Assembly (NCBI RefSeq): GCF_963169125.1
Contig: NC_084800.1
Span: 146,936,397-147,000,396 of the forward strand
Source: Humulus lupulus
Lineage: Eukaryota > Streptophyta > Magnoliopsida > Rosales > Cannabaceae
Direction of reading: 5' to 3'
DNA: 64,000 bases
In this document: positions 32,654-44,357 of the stretch, one piece after another
How positions within the stretch are numbered: the first letter of the stretch is position 1
Layout: each line of letters begins with the position of its first letter
The notes under the pieces: generated by a model
What the model was told of the DNA's origin: nothing
The model's database searches: none
Seen by the model: the letters and a program-made list of their open reading frames with translations, nothing else
Program-made: the position numbers and the translations under genes

Positions 32654-33901
32654 ATGCCTCGGCAATCATCGAGACTCCGCGGCATTCGGGCCGAGGATGA
32701 CAATCAGGGTCAGGACCCTCCACCTGCTCCTCAGAATTGGTAGCAGATATTAGCCGAAATGGAGGCTAGATTGAAGAAAACAGAGGAAGAACTTAGTCAG
32801 TTGAGGCAACAGGCTCCTCCACCAGTCACCGGGTTACCACTACAGCTGAGTGTAGCACCAGCCCCGGTTCCGCCTGTGGTTGAGAACAGGTTGGAACCTC
32901 TGTATGAAAGATTCAGAAAACTGCAACCTCCTACCTTTGAGGGTGGAACAGACCCACTGCGGGCTGAGCAGTGGATGAATATGATTTCTGTAATCTTGGA
33001 TTTCATGAGGGTTGAAGGAAAGGAAAGGGTTGGTTGTGCCAGCTATATGCTTAGAGATGATGCACGAATATGGTGGGATGTAGTAAGGCAGCGAAGGGAT
33101 ACTGCAACTATGACTTGGGAAGAATTAAAGAGCATTTTTAATGAAAAATACTACAGTGTAGCAGTTCGAGCTGCGAAGGCTGATGAGTTTATCAACCTGA
33201 CTCAGAGTAGGTTATCCGTCACCGAGTATGCCCTGATATTTGACAGATTGGCGAACTTTGTGCCAGAGCTAGTGCCGACTGATGCGGCCAGGAGAGATAG
33301 GTTTATACGGGGATTGAATGTGATGATCGCCCGTGATGTGAGTATTACATTGGCTCAAGAGACTACTTATGCGCAAGTGGTGGATAAGGCCCTTACTGCT
33401 GAGAGGGCTGAGGATCAGATTTGGAAGGATAGCGCTGCTAGGCGCGATACCAGGAGGACAGTGCCTCTTTCTTCTGGGCCTAGTCGGGGAAGCGACCCCA
33501 GTGAGAAGAAGAGAAGAGTACCAGATTCATTTGTTCCTTATGGTTCTGATAGGAGGGTTCACGGTTCTGTTGGTGGCCGTCAGGGCGGAAATGACAACTG
33601 GAGGAGCTTTCCGATGTGTCCTCGATGCAAGCGACGGCATCAGGGCGAGTGCCGGACCAGGGCATGTTTTATTTGTGGGAGCACCAATCACTTGAAGAAA
33701 GACTGCCCACAAGCTAAGAAAGAGGAGCCAAAGCAGGGAGACAGCCTCGCTCCTGCTAGGGTTTTCACTTTGACTCAGACTGAGGCGGAGGCTAGTCCCT
33801 CAGTTGTGACAGGTCAGAGTTTTAGCGCCGGTTCTTTGTATACTGCATTGATTGATTCGGGTGCTACTCATTCATTTGTATCTGCTAGGGTGATTGATTA
33901 G
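32654..33901 (+). pseudogene. Tekay Gag and start of protease
   Basis: ATG at 32654 (MPRQSSRLRGIRAED) is chosen as the first in-frame start after the leader; a TAG at 32741-32743 then interrupts it and a second ATG at 32759 reopens the frame. Retrotransposon-gag capsid region at about 32920-33330 (EPLYERFRKLQPPTFEGG, EQWMNMISVI, IWWDVVRQR, FNEKYY). Zinc knuckle CFICGSTNHLKKDCP at about 33666-33710 (CX2CX4HX4C), preceded by a CPRCKRRHQGEC cluster. The protease active site LIDSGATHSFVS lies at about 33847-33885. A TAG at 33899-33901 ends it in mid-protease. Gag packages RNA in cytoplasmic particles; the protease cleaves the polyprotein. Confidence 0.93.
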
Positions 33902-36094
33902 CTTTGTAGACCTAGTATTTTGTATGCTAGGGGTTTTTAGACTTTATTGCCAACATGAGAACTGGTGGTCTCTAGGAGGTGGGTTAGAGCCTTACCAGTA
34001 GTAATAGACGGTAGGGAATTTTTTGTTGACATGGTTGAACTAGATATGGACGATTTTGATATAATACTAGGAATGGATTGGTTAACGCGGTATGGAGCAA
34101 CAATTGACTGTAAGCGACGAATGGTGACCTTTGAATCAGAAGGCGAGGTACCCTTTGTGTTTGTGGGAGCGGTGAATGGACCGCGGGTGCCTATGATATC
34201 AGCACTAAAGGCTAGAGACCTGATGCAGGAGGGTTGCATAGGATTCCTAGCGAGTATTGTAGATTCCTCCAAGGTGGCGGCAGAGGGACCGAATGAAACC
34301 AGAGTGGTCTGTGAGTTTCCAGACTTGTTTCCAGCAGATCTGCCAGGATTTCCACCACAGCGGGAGATTGAGTTCGTCATAGAGTTGGTTCCGGGAGCTG
34401 AGCCAGTGTCCAAGGCACCTTACAGGATGGCTTCAGCAGAATTAAAGGAATTGAAGATTCAGTTGCAGGAACTACTGGATTTGGGGTTTGTCAGACCGAG
34501 TTTCTCACCATGGGGTGCTCCAGTATTATTTGTTAAGAAAAAGGATGGATCGCTCAGGATGTGCATTGACTACATGGAGTTGAATAAGTTGACCGTCAAG
34601 AATAAGTATCCATTGCCTAGGATCGATGATTTATTTGATCAGCTTCAAGGGAGTATAGTGTTTTCAAAGATTGATCTCCGATCAGGCTACTATCAGTTGA
34701 GGATCAAAGAAGAGGACGTACCAAAGACTGCTTTTCGGACACGGTATGGGCATTATGAATTTCTGGTTATGTCCTTTGGATTAACCAATGCCCCAGCTGC
34801 ATTTATGGATTTGATTAACAGAATTTTCAAAGATTATCTGGATAAGTTTGTGATTGTATTTATTGATGATATCCTAGTGTACTCCCAGACAGAGACAGAG
34901 CATGAGCATCATCTGCGCCTAGTGTTGCAGCGGCTGAGAGAGCATAAGCTATATGCTAAGTTTAGCAAATGCGAGTTCTGGTTATCGCAAGTTTCATTTT
35001 TGGGCCATATTATCAGTAAGGATGGGTTACTAGTTGACCCAAGCAAGACGGAAGCAGTAAGAGATTGGCCTAGACCAAGCAGTGTTCCTGAAGTTAGAAG
35101 TTTCCTTGGACTAGTAGGTTACTACCGGCGGTTTGTAGAGGGGTTCTCCAGAATTGCTACTCCATTGACAGAATTGACAAGAAAGAAGACCAAGTATGTG
35201 TGGACAGATCGATGTGAGAACAGCTTTAAAGTGTTGAAGCGGCGGTTGATTACTGCACCAGTGCTGAGCCTGCCAACAGATGATGAGAAGTTTGTGGTCT
35301 ACTGTGACGCTTCTAGACAGGGTCTGGGATGCGTGTTGATGCAGGCTGGGAAAGTGATAGCGTATGCATCAAGGCAATTAAAGGAGTACGAGCAGAGATA
35401 TCCCACGCATGACCTGGAGTTAGCTGCAGTGGTATTCGTACTTAAGGTTTGGAGACACTATCTGTATGGTGAGAGATGCGAGATATACACTGATCACAAA
35501 AGTTTAAAGTATTTCTTTACCCAGAAGGACTTGAATATGCGCCAGAGGCGGTGGTTGGAGTTGGTAAAGGATTACGATTGCGATATCTTATACCATCCTG
35601 GGAAGGCTAATGTAGTGGCTGATGCATTGAGCCAGAGGGGCCCAGGACAGCTGTATAGTTCGAGGCAGATATCTGACAGACTAGCTGGAGAGATGACCAG
35701 AGCAGGTATAGAGTTAGTGGTTGGTAGGTTAGCCAACATTACTCTTCAATCAACTCTCCTCGAGAGGATTAAGGAAGCACAAGGAATGGATCCCCAGTTA
35801 GTTGAATGTAGAGAGAATGTCCTAACTGGAGCAGCTAAGGACTTCTCTATTTCTGAGATGGGTTTATTGAAGTACAAAGGACAGATTTGTGTTCTGATTA
35901 ATCCAGATATTCGGCGGGAGATTCTGGATGAGTCTCATACCACTCCCTACTCTTTGCACCCAGGTTCTACGAAGATGTACCATGACTTGAAAGTTTTGTA
36001 TTGGTGGTCAGGCATGAAGAGGGACGTGGTGGACTATGTGGCTAGATGCTTAACTTGCCAGCAGATTAAGGCTGAACATCAAAGGCCAGCATGA
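33902..36094 (+). pseudogene. Tekay Pol: protease end, reverse transcriptase, RNase H, integrase zinc finger
   Basis: Same frame as Gag, with stops at 33938 and 33956, then open from 33965 to TGA at 36092. Protease tail with [13 protein letters not shown] at about 34410-35000 with the catalytic FIDDILVYS near 34859; RNase H at about 35280-35640 ([36 protein letters not shown]); integrase HHCC finger at about 35935-36070 (H and H in the [11 protein letters not shown] stretch, CLTCQQIK). RT and RNase H copy RNA into DNA. The length and block order match Tekay/Del chromoviruses. One further stop separates it from the integrase core. Confidence 0.95.
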
Positions 36095-36763
36095 TTATTA
36101 CAGCCTTTAGGGATTCCCGAGTGGAAATGGGAAGATATTGCCATGGACTTTGTGGTTGGGTTGCGAAAGACCGTGGGTCAGCATGACTCGGTGTGGGTGA
36201 TTGTGGACAGGTATACTAAGTCTGCCCACTTCTTACCTGTGAGGATAACTTATACTGTGGAGCAGTATGCAGAGCTTTATGTGAAGGAGATTGTTCGACT
36301 TCATGGGGCTCCGAGGTCAATAGTATCCGACAGAGACCCCACTTTCACTTCCAAGTTTTGGAAGAGCCTACAGAAGGCAATGGGCACACAGCTTCAGTTT
36401 AGTACTGCTTATCATCCTCAGACTGATGGACAGTCTGAGAGGACAATCCAGATACTGGAGGACATGTTACGAGCTTGTGTGTTGGATTTTGGGGGATCTT
36501 GGAGTAGGTATCTCCCTCTAATTGAGTTATCGTACAATAATAGTTATCAGGCGACTATCGGAGTGGCTCCGTATGAGATGCTGTATGGAAGAAAGTGCAG
36601 ATCACCGATTCACTGGGATGAGGCAGGTGAGAGAAGGTATTTAGGTCCTGAGATGGTTCAGAGGACCAATGAGGCACTTGAGAAAATTAGAGCTCGTATG
36701 CTCGCCTCCCAGAGTCGCCAGAAGAGTTATTCAGATCAGAGATGCAGGAGCGTGGAATTTTAG
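36095..36763 (+). pseudogene. Tekay integrase core
   Basis: Continues the pol frame after the TGA at 36092. The catalytic triad of the DDE integrase is visible: Asp in VIVDRYTKSAHF (about 36197), Asp in SIVSDRDPTF (about 36320), Glu in QSERTIQILEDMLR (about 36435). The block YNNSYQATIGVAPYEMLYGR is typical of gypsy integrases. A TAG at 36761 interrupts just before the GPY/F region. The enzyme would insert the DNA copy and make the 5-bp duplication seen around this element. Confidence 0.95.
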
Positions 36764-37184
36764 GTCGGTGATCATGTATTCCTCAGGGTTTCACCCCTGA
36801 GAGGAGTAAAACGATTCGGCGTTCGGGGCAAGCTGAGTCCCAGGTTTTTTTGGCCCCTTTGAGGTTCTAGAACGAGTTGGGGAGGTGGCTTACAGGTTAG
36901 CAATGCCTTCAGCTCTATCAGGGGTTCATGACGTGTTTCATGTATCCATGCTCCGGAAGTATGTATCGGATACTACTCATGTGTTGAGCTATGAGAACTT
37001 GGAGTTGGATCGGGATTTATCATATGAAGAAAAGCCTGTTCAGATCCTTGATAGAAAGGACAAAGTCTTGAGGAACAAGACCATCGCCTTGGTTAAAATA
37101 TTGTGGAGGAATAGCAAGGTGGAAGAGGCAACGTGGGAACTGGAGTCGGATATGCGGGAGCGGTACCCCGAGTTGTTCAGGTAA
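36764..37184 (+). pseudogene. Integrase C-terminus with chromodomain
   Basis: A GDHVFLRV block (about 36767), then a T7 run at 36845-36851 that shifts the frame by one; coding resumes in the new frame to a stop just after 37184. FHVSMLRKYVSD (about 36940) is the conserved link, followed by a chromodomain-type block (about 37030-37180: YEEKPVQILDRK, LRNKTIALVKILW, EEATWELESDMRERYPELF). Chromodomains tether integration to modified histones. This placement and sequence type is the Tekay/Del pattern. Confidence 0.9.
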
Positions 37185-37206
37185 ATTTCGAGGATGAAAT
37201 TTTCAT

Positions 37207-37216
37207 GAGGAGGGGA
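37207..37216 (+). other. Polypurine tract
   Basis: GAGGAGGGGA, four bases before the 3' LTR at 37221: the plus-strand primer position. Confidence 0.85.
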
Positions 37217-37220
37217 TAGT

Positions 37221-39599
37221 TGTAACGACCCAAATTCGCTAATAAGGCTTAAGGGCCTTGATTAGTGTGCCTGGAGGGCATAATGGGATTTTGTGTGTGA
37301 CTTTAATGAATTTAATGCATGATTATGATTTAATGCATGTTATATGACTATTTGACTATTTGAGATGCATGACTATGTGTATTAGTATGCATGTAGACCT
37401 GATTGTCTTAGAAAGAGCATAATTGTAATTTGGCCATTTTGGGCATGACTGTGTTGATATCTATGATATGTGACTCGAGACGATCCTAGAATGAGCGAGT
37501 TAACGACAAAGTCAAAACGGGAATTTATACCCAGCTTGGGTTAAGCCTGGGGAGTTTAAATGGGAATTTGGAAAATATATTGAGGTTAATCTTGATGATG
37601 AGGGATATATTTGGTGATTAATCAGGTATTGCGTAGCAAGCGGGAAATTATTAGAGACACTCAAGGAATTAGTGGGAATTGGGTAAAATGACTAACATGG
37701 CCCTACATGGACAAAAAGGTTTAGAATTAATAGGGAGGGCATTTTGGTCTTTAGGCTTTTTAGAGATAAGTTAAAGGAAGCTTTATACTTAGTGGAATTG
37801 GTAGAAAAGAGTGATAAGGCAGTAGAAAAGAAAGAAGAAGGAAGAAAAAGAAAAGAGAGAAAAATCAGTGTGGGTTTTCTTCAAAGGATCGGTTTGTGGT
37901 TCTCCCACCATTTCCCTTCATTTTTCTTGGAGCTAAGCTCAATGGTGAGCTAGGGTAAGCTGAACATCAAGGATCCTAAGTTAGACTTGAAGATTGGCAA
38001 GGGATTAACAAGAACATATCAAACATTGAGGTAAGTTTTAGAAATTTCAGTTTTAGGGTTTGACTGGTTTGAGTTGTGTATTTAAGCTAAATAGATGGGG
38101 ATTTTTGGGGAAATCAGGCCAAGGTTGAGAAGGAGCAAGCTAAGGAGGTCTAGGGTTCAACTCAAGGTCGAATTTCCATCCACGGTATGATTTCTAAGTC
38201 CTTAACTTTGATGTTTGACTGAATTTCTGGGTTTACGGTCCATTATGGTGGATCTTGAGTTTTGGGTTGCTTGAGCTTGGGTTATTAGTTATTGGGATGC
38301 TTGGGATGAGTGTGAGGTGTTGATAAGTTTGTTTTTGGGTTTGGGAAAGATTTGGACAAGTTTGGGGTTGAAATGGTTGAAAGAAATCGCAGAAAATGAT
38401 TTTGGGTGTTGCCTGCCTGCAACTAGCGCTACAGCGCTAGTCTTTGGGCGCTGTAGCGCTAGGCCCTATTTCTAGGGATGTGTGGTTCTGCTTGTAGCGC
38501 TATATCGCCCTCTTAAGAGCGCTGTAGCGCTGAACTGTTCACAGAAAGGGGTTTTTGGGCTTTTGTTGAGGGATTTTGACCTAGGGTTCGGGGCTCGATT
38601 CCACCACCTTGTTTTGTGGATCTAGGACTTCCCGGGGGCTCGGGATTGGTCCCGAGGCTAGGTTTTGGACTTGAGGTTTCGTAATGACTTTGACTTATGG
38701 ATTTTGTTTAGGTGAGTGCTAGGGCTCGAGTAGGATCGTGCTCGGGGAGTCAGGTGATCAAAGCTATCGAATTGAAATGTAAGAAAACTGTAACACCCGA
38801 GAATAGGGCATGGGCCCATAGTGTTATTGCAAGGCATGGCCCTAGATTGTATTACGTGCGAATGTATAACCTTAAATGAATTATTATATGTTTGAATGAT
38901 TATTTCGAAATGTACTATATGTGTGATCATAATGAGATGAACGGCTAAGGCCGAGAGCGGCGAAGGCCGAGAACGGCCTTGGGGCCGGAAGTAACACTTA
39001 GCACATGGAGTGCTTATAGCCAGGGTGGGACCCAATGGATAAATGAGTTATCCTTATGGTAAGGACCGAGACCCCAGGCTTTGGTAAGGCCTCTGGGGCG
39101 GCATGGCCGTGCTTGTTCAGTCTGATGGTTTTCGTATTTATCAGTGGATTATATGTCAGCTATATTCTATGCATATGTTATATACTGTATGAGTTTTCTT
39201 GCTGGGCTTCGGCTCACGGGTGCTCTGTGTTGCAGGTAAAAGCAAAGAGTCAGTCAACCGCCCATGAGTATGGAGAGCGTGGGGGCGGCGCGTACATGTT
39301 CGGCCTACCCGACTGCTTTGGTTGGGGGCATTTTGTATATGGCTGTATTAACTTATTCTTTTGATAGTTAACCAGGTGTAAATCTATTTTTGAGTTGTAA
39401 ATATTTTGTAAACCATATTTTTGGGATCCCAGATGTTTGACACTTAATGTTTTCAATGAAACTAAGCATTTTCAAAGACTACAGCCCTAACTTATGACAA
39501 GTCATACTCTAGGTTTTAGAAACCTCATAGAGTCAGTTAGATGCACAATTTCCGTTTTAAACTCACTTAGTAACGGCTCTAAGGTAGTAGGGCATTACA
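37221..39599 (+). mobile_element. 3' LTR of the Tekay element (2379 bp)
   Basis: Nearly identical to the 5' LTR. An 8-bp direct duplication (ACTATTTG) near 37348 is absent from the 5' LTR and looks like replication slippage after insertion. Intron-like segments at 38031-38117, 38185-38711 and 38779-39235; here acceptor 3 is intact (TTGCAG), but donor 3 is preceded by T (GAAAT|GTAAG). GGGATCCC near 39423. Confidence 0.95.
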
Positions 39600-40240
39600 A
39601 AAGTTCAATCATTCCATCACAAAAATACCAATTCCCCACAAACTTCACTCCCTTGGAAAAAATTAGCTCGTCGGAGTCAAACACTTCTTTGATGCCGAGT
39701 TTGCTAACCAAGTCACCACTCTCAAGGTTCTTATTCATATCCAGCATGTAAAAGACATTGGTGAGGACAACCTTCTTGCCAAAAGTGAACAACAAATCAA
39801 TAGTGCATTTACCCTCAACCTTGGAACTCTTTTTATTTTCGATTTTTATCTTATGGACATTTATAGTAATCTTAAAAGTCTTGAAGAGAGACTTTCATAG
39901 ATTACATGGATGGTGTCACAAATGTCAAACCACCATCATTGTATCTTTCCTTGGATAGCGTTCACCTCACTCAAAGTGGCAATAATTTTTTCATTAATTG
40001 CATTACCCTTGGCCCCACTATTGTAAGTTTTATCTCTCTAATAGTAGCTACTCTAGCAACAAACAAAACAAGAACCCTTGTTTCTTTAGAATTCCCTTTC
40101 ATTCTTCTTAGGGCCTAAGGGATTCTCGATCTACCCCTGAGGTTTCTTATGACCCTTTGTCTTTGCTTAAGGGGGTTCGGTCACTGCATTGGCCTTAGAG
40201 GCACCTCCATTGGAGCCATCCACATTTTTAAAAAATTTCA
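39600..40240 (-). pseudogene. Copia remnant Z: pre-integrase part 2, protease, zinc-knuckle region
   Basis: Continues 29946 across the Tekay insertion. 39795-39600 encodes MNKNLESGDLVSKLGIKEVF and VGNWYFCDGMIELL, the pre-integrase start. Protease remnant (a WWFDTCAT-like block) near 39900-39940; a decayed zinc-knuckle region near 40070; Lys/Pro-rich Gag tail to about 40240. Stops throughout. The related copies at 15837 and 21921 have the same order. Cut at about 40240 by a copia LTR; Gag resumes at 42869. Confidence 0.8.
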
Positions 40241-40898
40241 TTTTTGATGTAATATGAAATGATTAATCATACAACTTTTTCTTAATAGAAAAAGCCAAAA
40301 GAGTTGATTAATCGAATTGGAAATCTGATATGTCAAAAGTACAATATACTAGGTAAGATTGCTCATAGATTTCTGAGTGCTAAAAACTTATATGGTTGAA
40401 AAAATTAAATGACACAGGAAATTTTTACAAGGTTTGGTTTTCCTAGTCCATGGGGCTATGCACAAGGAATAAACATGATTAGTAAGAGACTAATGATACA
40501 CAATACAATTGATTTAAACTCAAGTAGACTCCATTTGATTCTATGTCACAAGGTTAAGTATCATTTTCCCAATCATTGTTTCTTCTTACACCTATGCACT
40601 TGAACTCCCTTTAGTGATTCGGCGAAGTAACTTTTCCTAAACTTGTTGCTTGCTTCCTCCTAAAGTAAGTCTTTCAATTTTTCTCCCAAAGAAAACTTAA
40701 CATGAATTACACATAGTGCTAATACAACCTATGAAAACTAGATTAAGATGTTATCCTTAATCTCACAAACACAAACACACTCGCAAAGAATTCACTCTTT
40801 TGATCATAACATTACAAATAAATTATTGCAAAAGGTGTGTGTTCGAATGCTTGAGAGTTTTCTCTTTATAGGAGATGAAGTCGACCAGCTACGGTTTA
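40241..40898 (-). mobile_element. Copia LTR inserted in copia Z Gag, part 1
   Basis: Landmarks as in the LTR at 14741-15836: TTTTTACAAGGTTTGG (40422-40437), GTCCATGGGGCTATGC (about 40446), CTTGAACTCCCTTT (40600-40613), minus-strand TATA near 40862 (CTATAAAGAG). Split at 40898 by the short gypsy solo LTR and continued at 42163. Left edge approximate. Confidence 0.6.
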
Positions 40899-42157
40899 TG
40901 TAGCGACCCAAATTTGCTAATAAGGCTTGGGGCCTTGATTAGTGTGCCTGGAGGGCAATAATTTTTATACTGTATTAATATATGTAAATTTAATGAATAT
41001 GTGGTTAGAATGCATGTTTAAGTGATTAAATATGCATGTGGGCCCCATTTGGTAGTTAGGAGCAGATTTGTAATTTTAGCCCGTTGAGGGCATAAATGCA
41101 ATAAATGTTATATATGTGATATTTTTGATATAATGGTGATATATTTGTGATGCACGTTCCGAGACGGTCCTAGAGAACTATCCCGCTTAAAGTCACAACG
41201 GGATGTAATACCCGGCCCGGGAGGAGCATAGGGGTAATTCAGGAATATTACAAATTTAGTTGGGGACTTTAAGTTAATGGTTAATGGTATTCCGATAACT
41301 TGGGTAACCATTGGTAACCATTGAGGATAGCTACTTTAGTTGGGAAAGTGGTATATTTGTAAAGGGTTAGGAAAGGTCTAAGATGCCCTTGAGGATTAGT
41401 TAGAATTTGGGTTAGATGAAAGGGTAATTGGGTCTTTTGGCAGCTGGTTATGTTGGGATAAGGCTGAGGGAAATTTTAGAACGGTTTAGAAATCAAAGGA
41501 AGGAAAAGAAAACAGAACTTCTCAGCTCTCTCTCTCTCCCATGCAATTATCTTCTCCCTCTCTTTGGTGAATGAGAACTTGCTGAGTTTTGAGGACTTTG
41601 GGCTAGCAAACTGAAGGAATTTGGCTGCTGTGGTTATGAAAGTTAGCTCAAAGGAGTGCCAAGGTCTGAGTTTGGGAACAAGAGGAACTAGCTTGGAAGT
41701 GGATTTGGTGGTGGCTCAAGGTCGAATTCCATCTTGAGGTTCTCGGTGAGGCTCGGACTAGAGGATCGTGCTCGAGGATTCAGTGCTCAAGAACTCGGGA
41801 CATAGGTAAGGGCAAGGAGAAAGTCAACCGACCATGAGTATGGAGAGCGTGAGGCGGCGCGTACATGTTTGGTCTACCTGGCTGCCATGGCTAGGGGTAT
41901 TTTTGGGAATTGTTGTAAAGAACCCTATTTTGTCGTTTAGTCGACTTTTAATATATTTTGAGTTGTAAATATTTATAAACAGTATTTTGGGATCCCAAAT
42001 GTTAAGCGTTTTATGATTTTCAGTAAATGGAATTATTTTCAAAGTTTATGTCTCTAATTATGATTTAATCACACGTTTACCTTAAAACCTCGATTAGTGA
42101 GTTAAATGCACGTTTTAAACTCACTTAGTAACGGCTCTAAGGAAGTAGGGCGTTACA
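40899..42157 (+). mobile_element. Short gypsy solo LTR (1259 bp) lacking the intron-like segments
   Basis: TGTAGCGACCC...GGGCGTTACA, flanked by a perfect duplication GTTTA (40894-40898 and 42158-42162). Same family as the Tekay LTRs but about 1.1 kb shorter. At 41745/41746 the sequence passes from the exon-like CTCAAGGTCGAATTCC block (plus 7 extra bases) straight to GTGAGGCTCGG, where others have segment 2. At 41805/41806 it passes from ACATAG straight to GTAAGGGCAAGG, where others have segment 3. Segment 1 also seems absent. It looks like a copy made from spliced RNA. Confidence 0.9.
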
Positions 42158-42162
42158 GTTTA

Positions 42163-42868
42163 GATCGCGCACAATCAAATTATCAAAAGAAAATACATTC
42201 CTGTTACGAAAAGGATTTGATCAGCTTTCAAAAGATATAAATTTGACATATCAACTATGCTATCTAATTGATCAGTTTCAGCAAGAACCTAGAACACGTA
42301 TGTGTATAGGTTCATTTCACACCTTTTATTCTATAAAATAAAATATTATTAATGCACTCAATAAAGGACTGAATAAAATCCATACATTCTATTTTATTCT
42401 TAATGATCGAAAATGTAAAAGAAATAAAAAATTAATAATAAAACAAAGTATCACACAATTGTTTGTATTTCACGCTGTTCAAGCTGTTCTTGATGTTAAA
42501 AAAAATTGTTTGATTTCCAAGCATCAACAAAGATCACAAAGAACCAAATAAGGAAACAAAGTTTTCTTATATGTGTGCACTTACCAAAAATGTTTCCAAG
42601 AAAAAGAAACCACAATATTTAATTAATAAATGAGTATAAAATTATTTTATTAATTAACTATAAATAACAAATAATTTCATGCATTGTAGTCATGAAATAT
42701 AATTTTATGTAGTAAAAATGCAAGAGATACAAAATAGTGCAACCAAATCTGATCTATAGTTTTACCAATTCTGATGAGCCAAATCTGATCCATCAGATTA
42801 ACCAATTCTAATGAATCACTTTTGACAAAAATTGTCATTTTAAAGAGATGTCAATTTAAGGTTTTACA
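42163..42868 (-). mobile_element. Copia LTR inserted in copia Z Gag, part 2
   Basis: Continuation of 40241-40898 beyond the solo LTR. AT-rich, ending ...AAGGTTTTACA at 42868, directly against Gag-coding sequence. No target duplication is recognised on the far side, so its left end may have suffered deletion. Confidence 0.6.
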
Positions 42869-43080
42869 CTCTAGTTTCTAGAACGAGAATCTTCCTCAAT
42901 CCTAAGGTTCTTGAGAATTTCCTCCAAAAAGATATCTCATCATTCTTATGGACGATTTTCTTTCTATATTCCCTCCATGATGGAGGCAACTTACCTATTA
43001 TGGAAACCACTAGGAATGGCTCTAGCAACATAATTTTGAGAGGAGAAAGCCTGCTCAAAATTATATTGAGTTCATGAACT
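42869..43080 (-). pseudogene. Copia remnant Z: Gag fragment (UBN2-type)
   Basis: Minus-strand SIIGKLPPSWREYRKKIVHK, preceded by a VHELNIILSRL-like block: the late part of copia UBN2-type Gag, highly similar to 15840 and 22400. A frame break follows KNDEISF. In minus-strand order it sits where Gag of copia Z should be. The N-terminal half and 5' LTR are missing; copia Y's LTR starts at 43081. Confidence 0.85.
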
Positions 43081-43927
43081 TGTTAGGGTTAGAGACTAAT
43101 AACATTAATTTTGTATTACAACTCAAAGAAATAATCACAAGTAATTTAATTCTAATGGAAGTTAATCAAAAAGTACATAAACACAAGTAAGTTAGTGAAG
43201 AGTAGACCTTTTTTGAAAAAGAACTTTCAAACATAAAATCACAAGACTATGAATTTACGTAAACCACAAATGTTACAAGGCTTGACACAAATGAAGATTT
43301 GTTGTCCAACAATCTCCATTCCTAGCCTTCTCCTTGGATTTTCTTGAAGCTACAACAATGGAATGAGATTTGGATTCACAAGCCTTGAATCTTCATACGA
43401 GTCGAGCTTTCTTGATGAAGATCCTAGAGAAAACTAGTAATCTTGAAAGCTAGAGACAGATAGTTCTTATTGAGAGAGAAAGAGATGTGATTGATCAAGT
43501 CACAAATTAACTCAAATGCACTCTTTAAATAATATAGGAACCTCATTAGACTCAACCAATGAGATTAGAGAGTTTTAATTTGAATTTTGGAGGCAAAACA
43601 CATCACTGTATAGAATTGTACAGATGGGCCAGGTGACACATCGCCTGGTTCATTATTTCAAGGTTGAGCGACGTGCCGCCTCCTTGAGGTCACGTGTAAC
43701 CCATAAAACTAACTTGGCGGTCCGAAACATATCTCAAAACATCCTCCAATGCTTACTAACTTTTTGGGTACTCTAATATACTCCGAATAAACACTTTGGA
43801 ACTAAAAAGATGTTTTATTAATGCCTATACCGAAAGTCAACTCTCACATGTTGACTATTGTGAAATCGTTATGGGTTTTGCACCTCTTCGTGCCTAACCA
43901 ATTTCACCATGTATTTAACCAATCACA
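43081..43927 (-). mobile_element. 3' LTR of copia Y (847 bp)
   Basis: Minus-strand LTR starting TGTGATTGGTTAAATACATG at 43927 and ending ...CCCTAACA at 43081. The polypurine tract AGTGGGGGAATTT lies at 43928-43940 on the same strand. Minus-strand TATA-like element near 43525. GAACT at 43076-43080 would be half of the target duplication; the 5' LTR is not in the window. Confidence 0.75.
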
Positions 43928-44357
43928 AAATTCCCCCACTTGGTTAAATACATCCTCTATTCTCTAGCCAAATGTTATTAGTGCATAAAATAAAGTATAT
44001 TTTGGGTTTGAACTTTTTCTTAATAAAAACACTACAAAGCTTCTATCGTAATGTTAAGGTATTCTTAAAAGACTGAACCTAACATTCCTAGTGATAAAAA
44101 CAAGTATTGTCTCACACACCTCTATTTGATTGCTCATGTATGTCCCACTTTTTGTTCTTAGCATTATTATGGCTTGTGCTTGATCCATATATGAATCATC
44201 TGGAGAGAAAACTCTTACTCTCTTGAGAGGCGGCACCACCTCTAGGTTCACATAGGTGAAATTCTTACAACATCTTTGCTAAATTTAGAGATGATTGTTA
44301 CTCTTCAACTGAATTTCATTAAAAGCCTATGGCTTAACCCTCATGTTTGGTACCAAC
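43928..44357 (-). mobile_element. Copia Y polypurine tract and 3' untranslated region
   Basis: Non-coding. Bases 43977-44010 match 25150-25185 in copia Z (TTAGTGCATAAA...TATATTTT). Ends at 44357, where the 3.8 kb gypsy LTR begins; copia Y resumes at 58811. No gene is seen here apart from the decayed minus-strand frame at 44054-44251. Confidence 0.6.

Larger units (their letters stand above)
29947..39599 (+). mobile_element. Complete Tekay/Del-type Ty3/gypsy chromovirus (9653 bp)
   Basis: Two LTRs (29947-32316 and 37221-39599), perfect 5-bp target duplication AAAGT (29942-29946 and 39600-39604), primer site, Gag, protease, RT, RNase H, integrase, C-terminal chromodomain and polypurine tract, all in gypsy order. 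The target is the pre-integrase frame of copia Z, which reads on across the duplication. It is structurally complete, but coding is broken by stops at 32741, 33899, 33938, 33956, 36092 and 36761 and a +1 shift in a T run at 36845-36851, so it should not be autonomous. Confidence 0.97.

Noticed and set aside
33937..34413. 158-aa minus-strand frame
   Set aside because: Shadow of the Tekay pol frame on the opposite strand.
40241..42868. A target-site duplication for the copia LTR around the solo LTR
   Set aside because: CTCTA follows the right end but no matching 5-mer was found beside the left end, so none is claimed.
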